Source of the DNA: Phytophthora colocasiae | Taxonomy: Eukaryota; Oomycota; Peronosporomycetes; Peronosporales; Peronosporaceae | Direction: 5' to 3' | Length of the DNA: 64,000 nt | Assembly (NCBI GenBank): GCA_018806915.1 | Contig: JAGKQI010000101.1 | Coordinates: 496,001 to 560,000, forward strand | Part shown: one piece after another, positions 10,729 through 20,406 of the stretch | How the letters are laid out: each line of letters begins with the position of its first letter | Position numbering within the stretch: the stretch's first letter is position 1 | Notes under the pieces: model-generated | What the model saw: only the letters and a program-made list of their open reading frames with translations | Told to the model about the DNA's origin: nothing | The model's database searches: none | Translations under genes and position numbers: made by a program

Positions 10729-12577
10729 ATGTTGGTCGCTAGACAGCTCCGTGTGCTGCGTCAGCCCCTCGTACGTGTCTGTCTATTCCTTGTAGCTGTA
10801 CAGCTCGTGTCTAACGTTGATTGGTGCAATTTTCACAGCTCCAGACGCGATGGATGAGTGCATTGGTGGACGAAGCGACCTCTCCGATCCTCACGCCTGC
10901 TGCACGCAAGTTGGCCTTCAAGGACGAGCTGGAGCAGGCACGTCAACGCGCACTGGAGGGAGGAGGTGCTGACCGTGTAGCCAAACAGCATGAGAAAGGC
11001 AAGCTCACGGCCCGTGAACGCATTGAATTGTTGCTGGACAAGGGCTCTTTTCGTGAATACGACATGCTCAAGTCCCACCGCTGCTCGGACTTCGGCATGG
11101 AGAAGCAGCAATATCCTGGAGATGGTGTAGTCACTGGGCGAGGCCTTATCAACGGGCGTCTAACTTTTGTTTTCAGCCAGGACTTCACAGTTTTTGGTGG
11201 AAGTTTGTCCGAGACTTATGCTGAGAAGATCGTTAAGATCATGAACAAGGCTATGGAATTGGGAGCTCCAGTGATCGGACTTAATGACTCTGGTGGTGCA
11301 CGTATCCAAGAGGGAGTGGCGTCGCTGGCTGGATACGCTGACATCTTCCAGCTCAATGTGCTGGCGTCCGGTGTCATCCCGCAACTAACGATGGTCATGG
11401 GACCATGCGCTGGCGGTGCCGTGTATTCACCTGCTATGACGGACTACATCTTTATGTGCCGTGACTCGTCGTACATGTTCGTGACTGGCCCTGATGTAGT
11501 GAAGACTGTGACCAACGAAGAGGTGACACAGGAGGAGCTGGGTGGCGCGGCAACGCACACGAAGACGTCTGGCGTGGCACACTGTGCGTTCGACAACGAT
11601 GTCGAGGGTATTCGTGAGCTACGCCGCTTCTTCGACTTCTTACCGCTGAACAACAAGGAGAAGCCACCTGTGCGCAAGTCGGACGACGACCGCAACCGCC
11701 CCGTGCCCACACTCGAGAGCATCGTGCCGCCGGACCCGAACGTGCCGTACAACATGAAGGACATCATCCACCAGATTGTGGACTCGTTTGACTTTTTCGA
11801 GATCATGCCCGACTACGCCAAGAACATCATTGTTGGCTTCGGTCGAATGGAGGGCCGTGTGGTGGGAATTGTTGCCAACCAGCCGATGGAGCTTGCTGGT
11901 TGTCTGGATATTAACTCGTCCGTCAAGGGTGCGCGCTTCGTGCGCTTCTGCGATGCTTTCAACATCCCGATCGTGACAATGGTAGATGTCCCAGGTTTCC
12001 TGCCTGGTACGGACCAAGAATATGGCGGTATCATCCGCCACGGCGCAAAGCTGCTGTACGCGTACGCTGAGGCGACGGTGCCTAAGATCACGATCATCAC
12101 GCGCAAGGCGTACGGTGGCGCCTACGACGTCATGAGCTCCAAGCACCTCCGCGGCGACATCAACTACGCGTAAGCGTCTTCATGTTCGGATGGATTGCTT
12201 GATAGTTTTACTAACATGAACGTTTCTTGCTCGTGGTGGCAATTGCAGGTGGCCGTCGGCTGAAATCGCCGTCATGGGAGCCAAGGGAGCAGTAGAAATC
12301 ATTTTCCGTGGGCAGAACGTGGAGGAGAACACTGCTGACTACGAGAAAAAGTTCGCCAACCCCATGGTATGCTTTTTCCATTATGTGCGGTGATCCTGTT
12401 CAGCTTTTACTAATGTGATTTGTCAATTTCTGCTTGTAGGTCGCGGCCCAGCGTGGCTTCGTGGACGACATCATTGAGCCTGTGAACACTCGTCGCCACA
12501 TTTGCGAGGACCTGGACGTGCTGGAGACCAAGAACGTCAAGAACCCGTGGAAAAAGCATGGCAACATCCCGCTGTAG
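10729..12577 (+). CDS. PCCB: Propionyl-CoA carboxylase beta chain, mitochondrial
   Basis: Carboxyltransferase subunit that moves carboxyl from biotin to propionyl-CoA, making methylmalonyl-CoA; it assembles with a biotinylated alpha chain not in this window. Four exons: 10729-10770, 10839-12169, 12249-12366, 12440-12577 (introns 68, 79 and 73 bp), giving 542 aa, close to the animal enzyme. The short first exon gives a mitochondrial presequence ([14 protein letters not shown], then LQTRWM). Conserved blocks: [62 protein letters not shown], and [20 protein letters not shown] across the second intron. Splicing at 12169/12249 restores this last motif, supporting the model. Probably used in Val, Ile, Met and odd-chain fatty acid breakdown. 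Confidence 0.96.
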
Positions 12578-12798
12578 ACGTCGAGCACAATTGTGCAACA
12601 CTCATCCGTCTACCGCTCCTCGCAAAACTTATAATCCTTTGCAAATTCAACTTACAATTTCTGTTAACCAAGTTCAAGCAACCTCTAGGAATAAATAGTG
12701 ACCAAGCGGACACCGATCTTTTTTGATTTGGCATCACTTCCGCATTCGCTTCGGTGAGCTCAAGACCATCACTCTGTGATTCCGCACGCACTACCACC

Positions 12799-14199
12799 AT
12801 GGCCAAGTTGACTCTGTCCTCACGCACGCCACAGACTGTAGGCGCGTTCCTGCAGTTCATTAACAAGAGCCCGAGCCCATTCCACGCCGTCTACGAGACT
12901 GTGCAGGCCCTCACGGCCGCTGGCTTCAAGCAACTACGCGAGGAGGACTCGTGGAAGGAATCTGTCCAGCCCAACGGTAAGTACTACGTCACGCGTAACC
13001 AGTCCGCCGTGGTGGCGTTCGCTGTAGGTGGCAAGTACCAGCGTGGCAACGGCTTCCACGTGATCGGTGCACACACGGACAGCCCGTGCCTCAAGGTCAA
13101 GCCCGTGTCCAACATCGAGTCCCAAGGCTGGCTGCAGGTGGGCGTCGAAACGTACGGCGGTGGTCTGTTCCACACGTGGTTTGACCGCGATCTGGGCCTC
13201 GCTGGCCGCGTCATTGTGCGTGAGAGTGACTCGAGCTTCCAGTCGAAGCTTCTGCTCGTGAACCGCCCCATCTTGCGAATCCCCACGCTCGCTATCCACT
13301 TAGACCGGAAGGTATCAGAAGGGTTCACGTTTAACAAGGAGACTCATCTGCGTCCTGTTATTGCTTCGGCCGCTCGGGCTGAGCTCGAAGCTACGACGGA
13401 CGGCAAGGATCAACCAAAGTCAAAGCACGCGTCCGTGCTGTTGCAGCTCATCGCCAAGGAATTGAACATCAAGATTGACCAGATCTGCGACTTCGAACTG
13501 TGTCTGTTTGACACCCAGGGAGCAAATGTCGGTGGCGTGCTGGAGGAGTTCATCTTCTCGCCCAGACTGGACAATCTGTGCTGCTCGTGGCTCGCAACTC
13601 ATGCACTGATCAAGTCCCTAGACAATCTAGCGGACGACGAGAACGTCCGTGTCGCGGCCTTGTTTGACAATGAAGAGGTTGGATCACAGTCGCTTATGGG
13701 TGCTGGGTCCAACTTTATGCAGTCTGTGGCGGAGCGTGTGGCGCAGCGTGTGGCGCAGGGTGAGCTGTGCGGTGCCGCGGCTAGAAAATCTTTCATGGTG
13801 TCAGCTGACATGGCACACGGCGTGCACCCTAATTACTCGGAGAAGCACGAGCAGAACCACCGCCCAGCTTTGCACGCTGGGCCTGTGATCAAGTACAATG
13901 CTAACGAGCGTTATGCTACGAGCGGCACGTCTGCTTTCCTGATGAAGGAGCTCGCTCGCCGTCACAATGTGGACATTCAGGAGTTTGTAGTGCGTCAAGA
14001 CACTGGCTGTGGTTCGACTATTGGTCCTATTCTGTCGACCAACACGGGTATCCGCACGATTGACGTGGGTCTCGCTCAACTGAGTATGCACAGTATCCGT
14101 GAGATGTGTGGTACGGAGGATCTAGTCAAATCTCTGGACTGGTTTACGGCGTTCTACTCGGAGTTCTCGACTCTCGACAAGTGCCTCAAGACTGACTAA
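12799..14199 (+). CDS. Aspartyl aminopeptidase, M18 family
   Basis: Cytosolic zinc metallopeptidase that removes N-terminal Asp/Glu from peptides. Single exon, 466 aa, about the size of human DNPEP. The dinuclear zinc ligands and catalytic glutamates expected for M18 are visible: H92 and D94 in IGAHTDSPC, D258 in SPRLDNL, E292/E293 in FDNEEVGSQS, D337 in VSADMAHGVHPNY, H431 near the C-terminus in LSMHS. The ATG at 12799 is chosen because it has a CACCATGG context and the frame before it has no other ATG. It lies 220 bp downstream of PCCB on the same strand, as an independent transcription unit. Confidence 0.96.
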   Translation: MAKLTLSSRTPQTVGAFLQFINKSPSPFHAVYETVQALTAAGFKQLREEDSWKESVQPNGKYYVTRNQSAVVAFAVGGKYQRGNGFHVIGAHTDSPCLKVKPVSNIESQGWLQVGVETYGGGLFHTWFDRDLGLAGRVIVRESDSSFQSKLLLVNRPILRIPTLAIHLDRKVSEGFTFNKETHLRPVIASAARAELEATTDGKDQPKSKHASVLLQLIAKELNIKIDQICDFELCLFDTQGANVGGVLEEFIFSPRLDNLCCSWLATHALIKSLDNLADDENVRVAALFDNEEVGSQSLMGAGSNFMQSVAERVAQRVAQGELCGAAARKSFMVSADMAHGVHPNYSEKHEQNHRPALHAGPVIKYNANERYATSGTSAFLMKELARRHNVDIQEFVVRQDTGCGSTIGPILSTNTGIRTIDVGLAQLSMHSIREMCGTEDLVKSLDWFTAFYSEFSTLDKCLKTD

Positions 14200-14399
14200 A
14201 GCCCGTGCTGGTTGAAGCCTGAAAGCATTAAGTGCGTGTGATTGCTTAACAGCAGGCTTCTGAGTGCGGGGAGTTGCTTGTATCAATTCCTTGTTCGTGT
14301 AGGAACGAAAAGGATTAAGAATTCATTCCTTTAGTAGTGAAGAACAAACCATTTGCAGGCACCGGTAGAATGTCTGATAAGTTAGGTATTTCTCACTAA

Positions 14400-17300
14400 T
14401 TATGATCGATGCTCCCTCATGAGGAATGCAAGTGCATTAGTCCACAATTCACGTGTGGCTTCCGAGTCTGCTTCTAGGTCCAACCGTCGGTCCTCCGCTA
14501 CAACAGAGAAACAGCGGCTGATTGCTTTATCTGTTGGAACCAATAAAACAAGAGTTAGCACTACGAACAGTAGTGTCACCACCAGCACACAATCGTACGT
14601 ACCCTCAGATAAATGTTTCATGAACGCGTACCGAGTCCGGGTGGAATTTCCAGGCAGAATTGAGATCATGGAGGCAACGCTGATACTATCTTTCGCCAAA
14701 TTGTTTTTCTTGTTCAGTGGCCTCCAGTAAAGCGCGTCAAACTCCTTCGAGCACCAGACAAAGCGCCGGTGAGGATTTCCCCATTGTCCATACTTCTTGA
14801 ATACGCCACCTTTCAGCAAAATACTCTCGAAGAAAACTTTCTCGTCCTCTTGACGTAATGGTACTTTCACAAGCGGCGACGGCGGAGATGCTAATGAGGT
14901 ACATGGAGTATTTGTTCGTAGCTGTAAGGTTGGGCTCCGTGGAGGGGACCCTGATCGTCTTGGCTCTGGAAAATCGGCTTGTCTTGTATCGATCGTAGGA
15001 ACTTCGAGCGATAACCCGAAATTTTGTTTACTGCCCAGGTTTCCCTGCACATTTGCCGGTAGAGTATGGGGAATAGTAGCTGGTATTTCCTCCACGACAC
15101 GTTCCTCTTGCTCTTTAATCTCCTCGGATATGATCAACTTATTGAGAGATGACTCAGTAGTTCTGTTGGGTAACTCGGTTATCTCATCGGAGACACCATT
15201 ATCAGCGCCGTTTTCATCATTCGTGGCGATTGCATTACGAAGAAAAGCATTGCGCACAAGTCGGTCAAGTGCTTCACGTCCACGCCCGCTTCCATTTGGT
15301 ACATTTTTGTCGTTAAACAGTGATGAGGATGAAAATGGTGGAGAGAAACCTCGACGAGATGTATTGCCGACGAATGGAGCCCCTGTGCTGCATACGATAG
15401 CTTCCGTGCCCGTTGACATCCCCCCAGCAACAGGTGCAGTAGACGACATCATTTTAGCGTCGGGGGAACCTGGGTAACCAGCTATCGTGTCGAGCGTCAA
15501 ATAATCTGGTGAGCCTTCGTATCGCCACATATCGAGGAATTTGTTGTTGAAAGCCACACTGCCAGAGTAAAATTTTGTGGCATGTACAGCCGTAGAGCCG
15601 TGGTTCTTCAAAATCGCCAGCACTCGGGACCTTGTCAACCCTCGACTAAGGTGGTGGAATACTCCCTTAACACAGTGAATTGTCTTCAGTGTTCCTGTCT
15701 TCGTGAATGCTGTAAGGCCAGTACGCCCCAAAGCATCCAGGAATGCCGAAACTCCCATACACATGCGACCGACTTGGTTTTGTGGAAACGCATAGGCCAC
15801 AACACCTTCAACGCTTTCAAGGATTCTCTGGATCGAGGCCATGCTATTACTACCACCAATCCCAGTTGATCCGACAACGCTTTCTCCGTTTTGTGAACTC
15901 GATTCGTTGTATTCTGCACTGTGCATTTTGGTGCTACCAGCCTCGAAAAGAGCCCCATGAAAGGGAGGACTTGAGCACGAAGCGAGGAAAACATGAGCTG
16001 CCTCGACACTTGACAATTGCAGATTCGCGAAACAGAAGTCATTGATGAATTTCTGATAGTCTGCGTATGACATGTAGAACTCCTTGACGCCTGAGGCGTT
16101 CAAAACGTAACTCTTGGCATAAAACATAAACATCTCGACGAGTGGTTCGAGGAATTTCGAGATGAAGGACACGATTTCTGGTCGGCGCAGGCGTTGCGTA
16201 TGCTGTAGCCAAGTGTTTGTAGGCCACCGAGATGCTAATGGTAGAATATGCTCTACGACCAATTTCTGGAAAAGTTCATCTTCCTCCTCGTTATCGCACA
16301 AAAGCTTGCTGGAACTGCTGTTCGCTCTGTTTCCCTTTGTATGCGCTGCACGCGCAACTTTGACCAGAGCATTTAGGAACTCCTCGTAGCTCATTTTCCC
16401 GGTAGCTTGTGCTCTTCCCTTTGTTTCAGCTGTGTAGATAATGTCGACCATGGCAGGCGTTAAATACCCTCCGAAAACCCGCGAGTCGCGTAACAGCTTG
16501 TTAAACTGATGTGCTTTCAAACATTCCAGCTCCATACTGTCCCCATTGACGCAGTAGAATGTGAAAATTCGCCACAACTCTTCCACTGGATTCGTTATCG
16601 GGGTTGAAGGCGTCAGTTCCATAGAAGCCACGTCAGAGTCTGTGATTGACAAAGCTCTCCGAAGCGCAAATGATGAGGTTGATGAACCAGCTCTACCAAA
16701 GCCCGTGGGCTGGGGAAGCGACAACGAGAGAGCAGATGCTGAAATCGAACGCTTTGTGCCTGGTCGTTTGTCTTTACCGATTGTTGCAGCACTCATAGCA
16801 TCTCTCAAACTGACGCTGTTTGGCGCTTTAGCTGCGATAGTGCCTCCTTTGTATTCGAGAATGATTCCTTTATCGTGGAGATCACCAATACTCATCAACG
16901 AAAGGATCTTGGCCTGCTCTGGCCACAAACAGCCTTCTGCATCTGCTAGTGCCACCTCGCCTGGAGGGATGCTCCAATATCGAGCTGCGTCGCGGCGTAG
17001 TTGTTGGAACGTGTAGTCTTCGGAAATCCATACGTGAAACTCCTCCCCTGACGCCGTACTCACGCATACTTTCTCCGAACTGGACGATGTGTTTGTGTTC
17101 GCAACAGAAGTGGCCGTACTGGAGCTTGCTCGTCGTGGCGACGATAACGGAGACGGTGCTGGCCCTCGACGTGCATGCAGCTCTCGAATATGTACCATCG
17201 GATAGAAGTAGGCGATTTTTTGAGTTCCTTCTTGTCGAGAACTCACGGGGGCTCCATCATCCAGAACAAACTGAAACTCAGCCGGTGCATCTTCCACATT

Positions 17301-17447
17301 CTCCCAGATAAGTGTGCGCGCCTCAAGAAGCGTCATCCCGTCGTGAACGTCGATAAACCCGATGACACCTTTCCGCTCTAGAGCTACTCGGACGATATCC
17401 GTAACGTGGCGTTTGTGCGTACGCCCGAACGCCTCGGGCGACATCAT
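14400..17447 (-). CDS. Large multidomain protein: ubiquitin-like folds, p25-alpha-like domain, C-terminal PH domain
   Basis: The frame runs 17447-14400 (1015 codons). A likely 72-bp intron (14531-14602; GTACGT...CAACAG on the minus strand) lies inside it, so the spliced protein is about 991 aa. Two compact ubiquitin-like regions (about 25-90 and 127-200) precede a Ser-rich linker. Residues 285-365 resemble TPPP/p25-alpha (FTFYCVNGD...LLRDSRV...MSYEEFLNAL), a family linked to microtubules and cilia. A second related helical block lies at about 390-490. A long disordered linker leads to a C-terminal PH domain from about 860 (LLKGGVFKKYGQWGNPHRRF...ATRELWTNALAF). Splicing joins HLSE to DKAISRCFSVV, restoring the PH strand order. 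A membrane-to-microtubule adaptor is plausible but inferred. Confidence 0.75.
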   Translation of the reverse strand: MMSPEAFGRTHKRHVTDIVRVALERKGVIGFIDVHDGMTLLEARTLIWENVEDAPAEFQFVLDDGAPVSSRQEGTQKIAYFYPMVHIRELHARRGPAPSPLSSPRRASSSTATSVANTNTSSSSEKVCVSTASGEEFHVWISEDYTFQQLRRDAARYWSIPPGEVALADAEGCLWPEQAKILSLMSIGDLHDKGIILEYKGGTIAAKAPNSVSLRDAMSAATIGKDKRPGTKRSISASALSLSLPQPTGFGRAGSSTSSFALRRALSITDSDVASMELTPSTPITNPVEELWRIFTFYCVNGDSMELECLKAHQFNKLLRDSRVFGGYLTPAMVDIIYTAETKGRAQATGKMSYEEFLNALVKVARAAHTKGNRANSSSSKLLCDNEEEDELFQKLVVEHILPLASRWPTNTWLQHTQRLRRPEIVSFISKFLEPLVEMFMFYAKSYVLNASGVKEFYMSYADYQKFINDFCFANLQLSSVEAAHVFLASCSSPPFHGALFEAGSTKMHSAEYNESSSQNGESVVGSTGIGGSNSMASIQRILESVEGVVAYAFPQNQVGRMCMGVSAFLDALGRTGLTAFTKTGTLKTIHCVKGVFHHLSRGLTRSRVLAILKNHGSTAVHATKFYSGSVAFNNKFLDMWRYEGSPDYLTLDTIAGYPGSPDAKMMSSTAPVAGGMSTGTEAIVCSTGAPFVGNTSRRGFSPPFSSSSLFNDKNVPNGSGRGREALDRLVRNAFLRNAIATNDENGADNGVSDEITELPNRTTESSLNKLIISEEIKEQEERVVEEIPATIPHTLPANVQGNLGSKQNFGLSLEVPTIDTRQADFPEPRRSGSPPRSPTLQLRTNTPCTSLASPPSPLVKVPLRQEDEKVFFESILLKGGVFKKYGQWGNPHRRFVWCSKEFDALYWRPLNKKNNLAKDSISVASMISILPGNSTRTRYAFMKHLSEGTYDCVLVVTLLFVVLTLVLLVPTDKAISRCFSVVAEDRRLDLEADSEATRELWTNALAFLMREHRS

Positions 17448-17764
17448 CCTGCTCGAGCAATTACGAGCTAAAATATGAGCAGAGATGTTCTCAGCTGATC
17501 ATCAATAGAAGGCCCAAGCAGCAAACACTTCACCTGATGCTCTTGAGGATGAAGCAGACTTCTAAAATTAAGAGGAATGTGGCCTGCTCGATTCTTGAAA
17601 ATAGACCCCATTCCTACAGGCAGCGGAACATCTTTTCATAGTGCATCAATAGACATATATGCTGTGTGTTAGTCAGTGAGAGAGAGCTGTTGAGTCTTTT
17701 TCCGTTCGTTGTTGAAGTTCCCTGCGCTTAGCTGAAGGTTAAGTGACGTTCTGAGCGATTTGGC
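17448..17764. other. Intergenic region upstream of the p25/PH gene
   Basis: 317 bp between the ATG of the p25/PH gene and the stop of HIBCH, both on the minus strand. No other feature seen. Confidence 0.5.
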
Positions 17765-19273
17765 TTACTCCTCCTTCTCCGTCACCGACGGGTACAGAAT
17801 CAGCTCCTGGTCCTTGTCCAGCGGCTTGAAAAATGCCTCCACCTCCTTCGTCGTCACCTTGGTGATGTCACGCTTTGCCCACTTCGGGTTGCGGTCCTTG
17901 TCCACGACCACCGAGCGAACGCCCTCGAAGAAATCTGGGTTCTCCATCATTCGTGTCGCCATGCGGTACTCCATCTGGAAGCACTCAGCGCACGTCTTAA
18001 CAGCACCCTGGCGCATCTGCTCCAGCGTAACCTTCAGGCTCAGCGGTGACATCTTCTTGAGCGTTGCGAGGGTCTCCTGAGACCACTCTGTGTTGAGTTT
18101 CTGCTCGTGGTGAAACGTACAACGTGAGTTAGATTCTATCCCCTCAATTGATGATTCAAGCCAAGAAATATGCTAAACCCACCTCAAGGCGCTCGAAGAT
18201 GCCCTCCACTGTGTCGTTCTCATTAAGAGCACCAAATACGGACTCAACCGTCTCCAGATACTCTGCAAACCATTGTAACAATCAAGCAAGTTAGCTACAA
18301 GCATCTTCAACTTTCGTGCTGCAAATCTCAACTCACCAGGGTCAATTTCTTGGAAGGCCTCGTCCGTCTCGAGCTCCTCCAGAGCCTCGTGAATAATCTC
18401 ATCGCGCTCCTCCTGGGGCACATTGTCCGCGAACTCCAGGCCAGTCAAGTGGTGCACCAGCGTCTCGTACTCGCTCGTAGGCAAGTAGTGCGTAGCAAGT
18501 CCCAGTCCAATGACTTCATGGCCCTTAAGACGTTCTCCTGTCAGCGCGAGGTACGTTCCCAGCTAAAATATCAACCATAAGAAATTATTAACATAGGCCA
18601 CCTCACAAGATACTTTTCGGATCTTGTCACTTACACCTTGGCCCTTGAGCGCCTGCGACTTAGGAACATCCTGCACATAGTCCTCACCCTCAATAAGGCG
18701 GCGTCCAAGACGTGGCAGCAGGTAGGAAGCACCAACATCCGGGAAGAATCCAATAGCCGTCTCCGGCATAGCGAACACAGTCTTCTCCGTGGCCACCACG
18801 AACTTGCCGTGCATGGACAGACCCACGCCACCGCCCATGGTAACACCATTGAGGAAGGAAATGATGGGTTTCTCGGTGGTCGCAAGCAGGTAGTTAAGAC
18901 GGTACTCATGACGGAAGAAGTCAAGCGACAAGTAGCGTGTGGCAGGGTCCTTGCCGTTGTCCGCCAACGCGCGGATATCTCCACCAGCACAGAAGGCCTT
19001 GCCACCGTTTCCAGAGAACACGACAGCGTTCACAGTCTTATTGGCCTCGATCTTGTGCAGCCGCTGGGTCAGATGCTGCGCCATAGGCAACGTGAGCGCA
19101 TTGAGCTTCGCTGGACGGTTGAACTGCACAGTGCGCACACCCGTATCCTGGCCATAGACAATGTCCGTAAACTCCGGCGTCTTAGTGGAGAAGGCGGCCG
19201 AGCTGTTGCCGCTGGCTGCCACACGCACGGGGCGCTGGAGCAGCCGCAATCGCATCGCCATCACACGCTGCAT
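17765..19273 (-). CDS. HIBCH: 3-hydroxyisobutyryl-CoA hydrolase, mitochondrial (crotonase superfamily)
   Basis: Valine-degradation thioesterase releasing free 3-hydroxyisobutyrate. Four exons: 19273-18635, 18562-18337, 18262-18183, 18100-17765 (introns 72, 74 and 82 bp), 426 aa. The N-terminus is a mitochondrial presequence (MRLRLLQRPVRVAASG). Crotonase oxyanion-hole motifs are present: KAFCAGGDIRAL and NGVTMGGGVGLSMHGKF. The HIBCH-type catalytic stretch PETAIGFFPDVGASYLLPRL follows. The join at 18635/18562 rebuilds GQGLGTYLALTGERLKG, and the C-terminal exon carries FFEGVRSVVVDKDRNPKW, typical of HIBCH rather than simple enoyl-CoA hydratases. It shares a 178-bp promoter with the divergent gene at 19452. 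Confidence 0.94.
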
Positions 19274-19371
19274 GAGTGTCGACTCAACCAGAATCCAATC
19301 TTGACCTCAGCTCTTGTATGGAAGTGGGGGATACGACAAAATGTGTGGTGCCCATGACTTTCATAGATTTC

Positions 19372-19405
19372 ATTGGTTGAAATGAAAATCTTCATTTTAA
19401 CCAAT
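19372..19405. promoter_or_regulatory. Symmetric bidirectional promoter: palindrome with inverted CCAAT boxes and Inr-like TCATTT
   Basis: Two 15-bp arms (19372-19386 and 19391-19405) match at 14 of 15 positions when one is reverse-complemented, around a 4-bp centre. Each arm holds a CCAAT/ATTGG box and a TTCATTT motif resembling the oomycete initiator (TCATTY). It lies 99 bp from the HIBCH ATG and 47 bp from the ATG of the plus-strand gene, so it can present the same elements in both directions. Confidence 0.65.
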
Positions 19406-19451
19406 AACTGAAAAAGGGAAATCTCCAGACCATCACTCTTTCGATTCCGCA

Positions 19452-20291
19452 ATGGAAGCGACACGCGAGGTGGACGAGCTGGACCTGCCCTGGAAGGCGG
19501 CGCTGGACGTGGATGCCTTCGCCAAGCTCAGTGAGGCAGACTTGGGCTATGCCACACATGCTGCAGTGACTCCTATAGGTCTTGAAAGCAGCCAAAGACA
19601 GGAACAAACGCCCAGTCAACACCCGAGACCAGGAGCCACCCCTACGCAGCGGTTCAAGCGCAAAAACTTTAGTAAACTACTACAATTATTGTGTCTGCAA
19701 CGTTACGCTCTATACGCACGAGACTATTGTCGTCTTCCAGATAAACAAGAAACACAACAGCTTCTGCAGCAGAGTTATCTGCAGTTTCTTAAAGAAGGCG
19801 GCGCGGCGGACGAACCCAGATTCACGTATGAAGAGTTCCTTAAACTGATACGGAATCGACGCAGAGAAATCAATGCAAGAGCTCAACGGCCACTCAAACA
19901 AGGCAAAGAGGATCAAGCGATGCCCAAAAAGACGACTCTTACGCCGGCGAAGAAGAAACTACACGAAGAGCATGCCAAGATCCGAGAATTTATTGAGATT
20001 ATTGACAGGACGAGAGAGCAGGCGGGATTGATTCCAGACACTCAGCAGCAGAATCGATCACTTAAATCGTCGGCAGTCGAAATGGTGATGGTACCCTCGT
20101 CGCAAATGATGGTTGGTTTAACGTCGCTACAGCCAGAGCCGATGGAGCAAATGGAAGCTATTTTACAGATCCACCAGGAAACACGTGAGGTGCAGCGTGA
20201 AATTGCAGTAAGGTTGCGATCGATTAGCCGTGTCATCCGACAGCATGAAGGTCATGACGATTTGGAGGAACCGTCAAGTGCCAGTGTTTGA
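19452..20291 (+). CDS. Uncharacterised helical protein
   Basis: Single exon, 279 aa, no recognised family. It is Gln/Glu/Lys/Arg-rich and mostly helical. A basic segment sits near 70-100 (RFKRKNFSKLL), a stretch around 115-135 reads like a short helical domain (FTYEEFLKLIRNRRREIN), and the C-terminal third (about 165-260) is coiled-coil-like, including MEQMEAILQIHQETREVQ. No signal peptide or membrane span. It is read divergently from HIBCH from a shared promoter, and convergent with the kinase gene that ends 115 bp downstream. Length, clean frame, good start and promoter support a real gene. Function unknown. Confidence 0.75.
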   Translation: MEATREVDELDLPWKAALDVDAFAKLSEADLGYATHAAVTPIGLESSQRQEQTPSQHPRPGATPTQRFKRKNFSKLLQLLCLQRYALYARDYCRLPDKQETQQLLQQSYLQFLKEGGAADEPRFTYEEFLKLIRNRRREINARAQRPLKQGKEDQAMPKKTTLTPAKKKLHEEHAKIREFIEIIDRTREQAGLIPDTQQQNRSLKSSAVEMVMVPSSQMMVGLTSLQPEPMEQMEAILQIHQETREVQREIAVRLRSISRVIRQHEGHDDLEEPSSASV

Positions 20292-20406
20292 AGACTAAAT
20301 GCGGTTTATTCCATCATGAAGACGTTAATTTATTGGTGTTAGGGCTTGGCCCAATCTATCAATACTATTATACTGGCTTTTGGGCGATGGTGGTGGGAAA
20401 GAGGGG

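Noticed and set aside
17760..19357. Long plus-strand frames opposite HIBCH
   Set aside because: Antisense to well-supported exons with conserved crotonase motifs.
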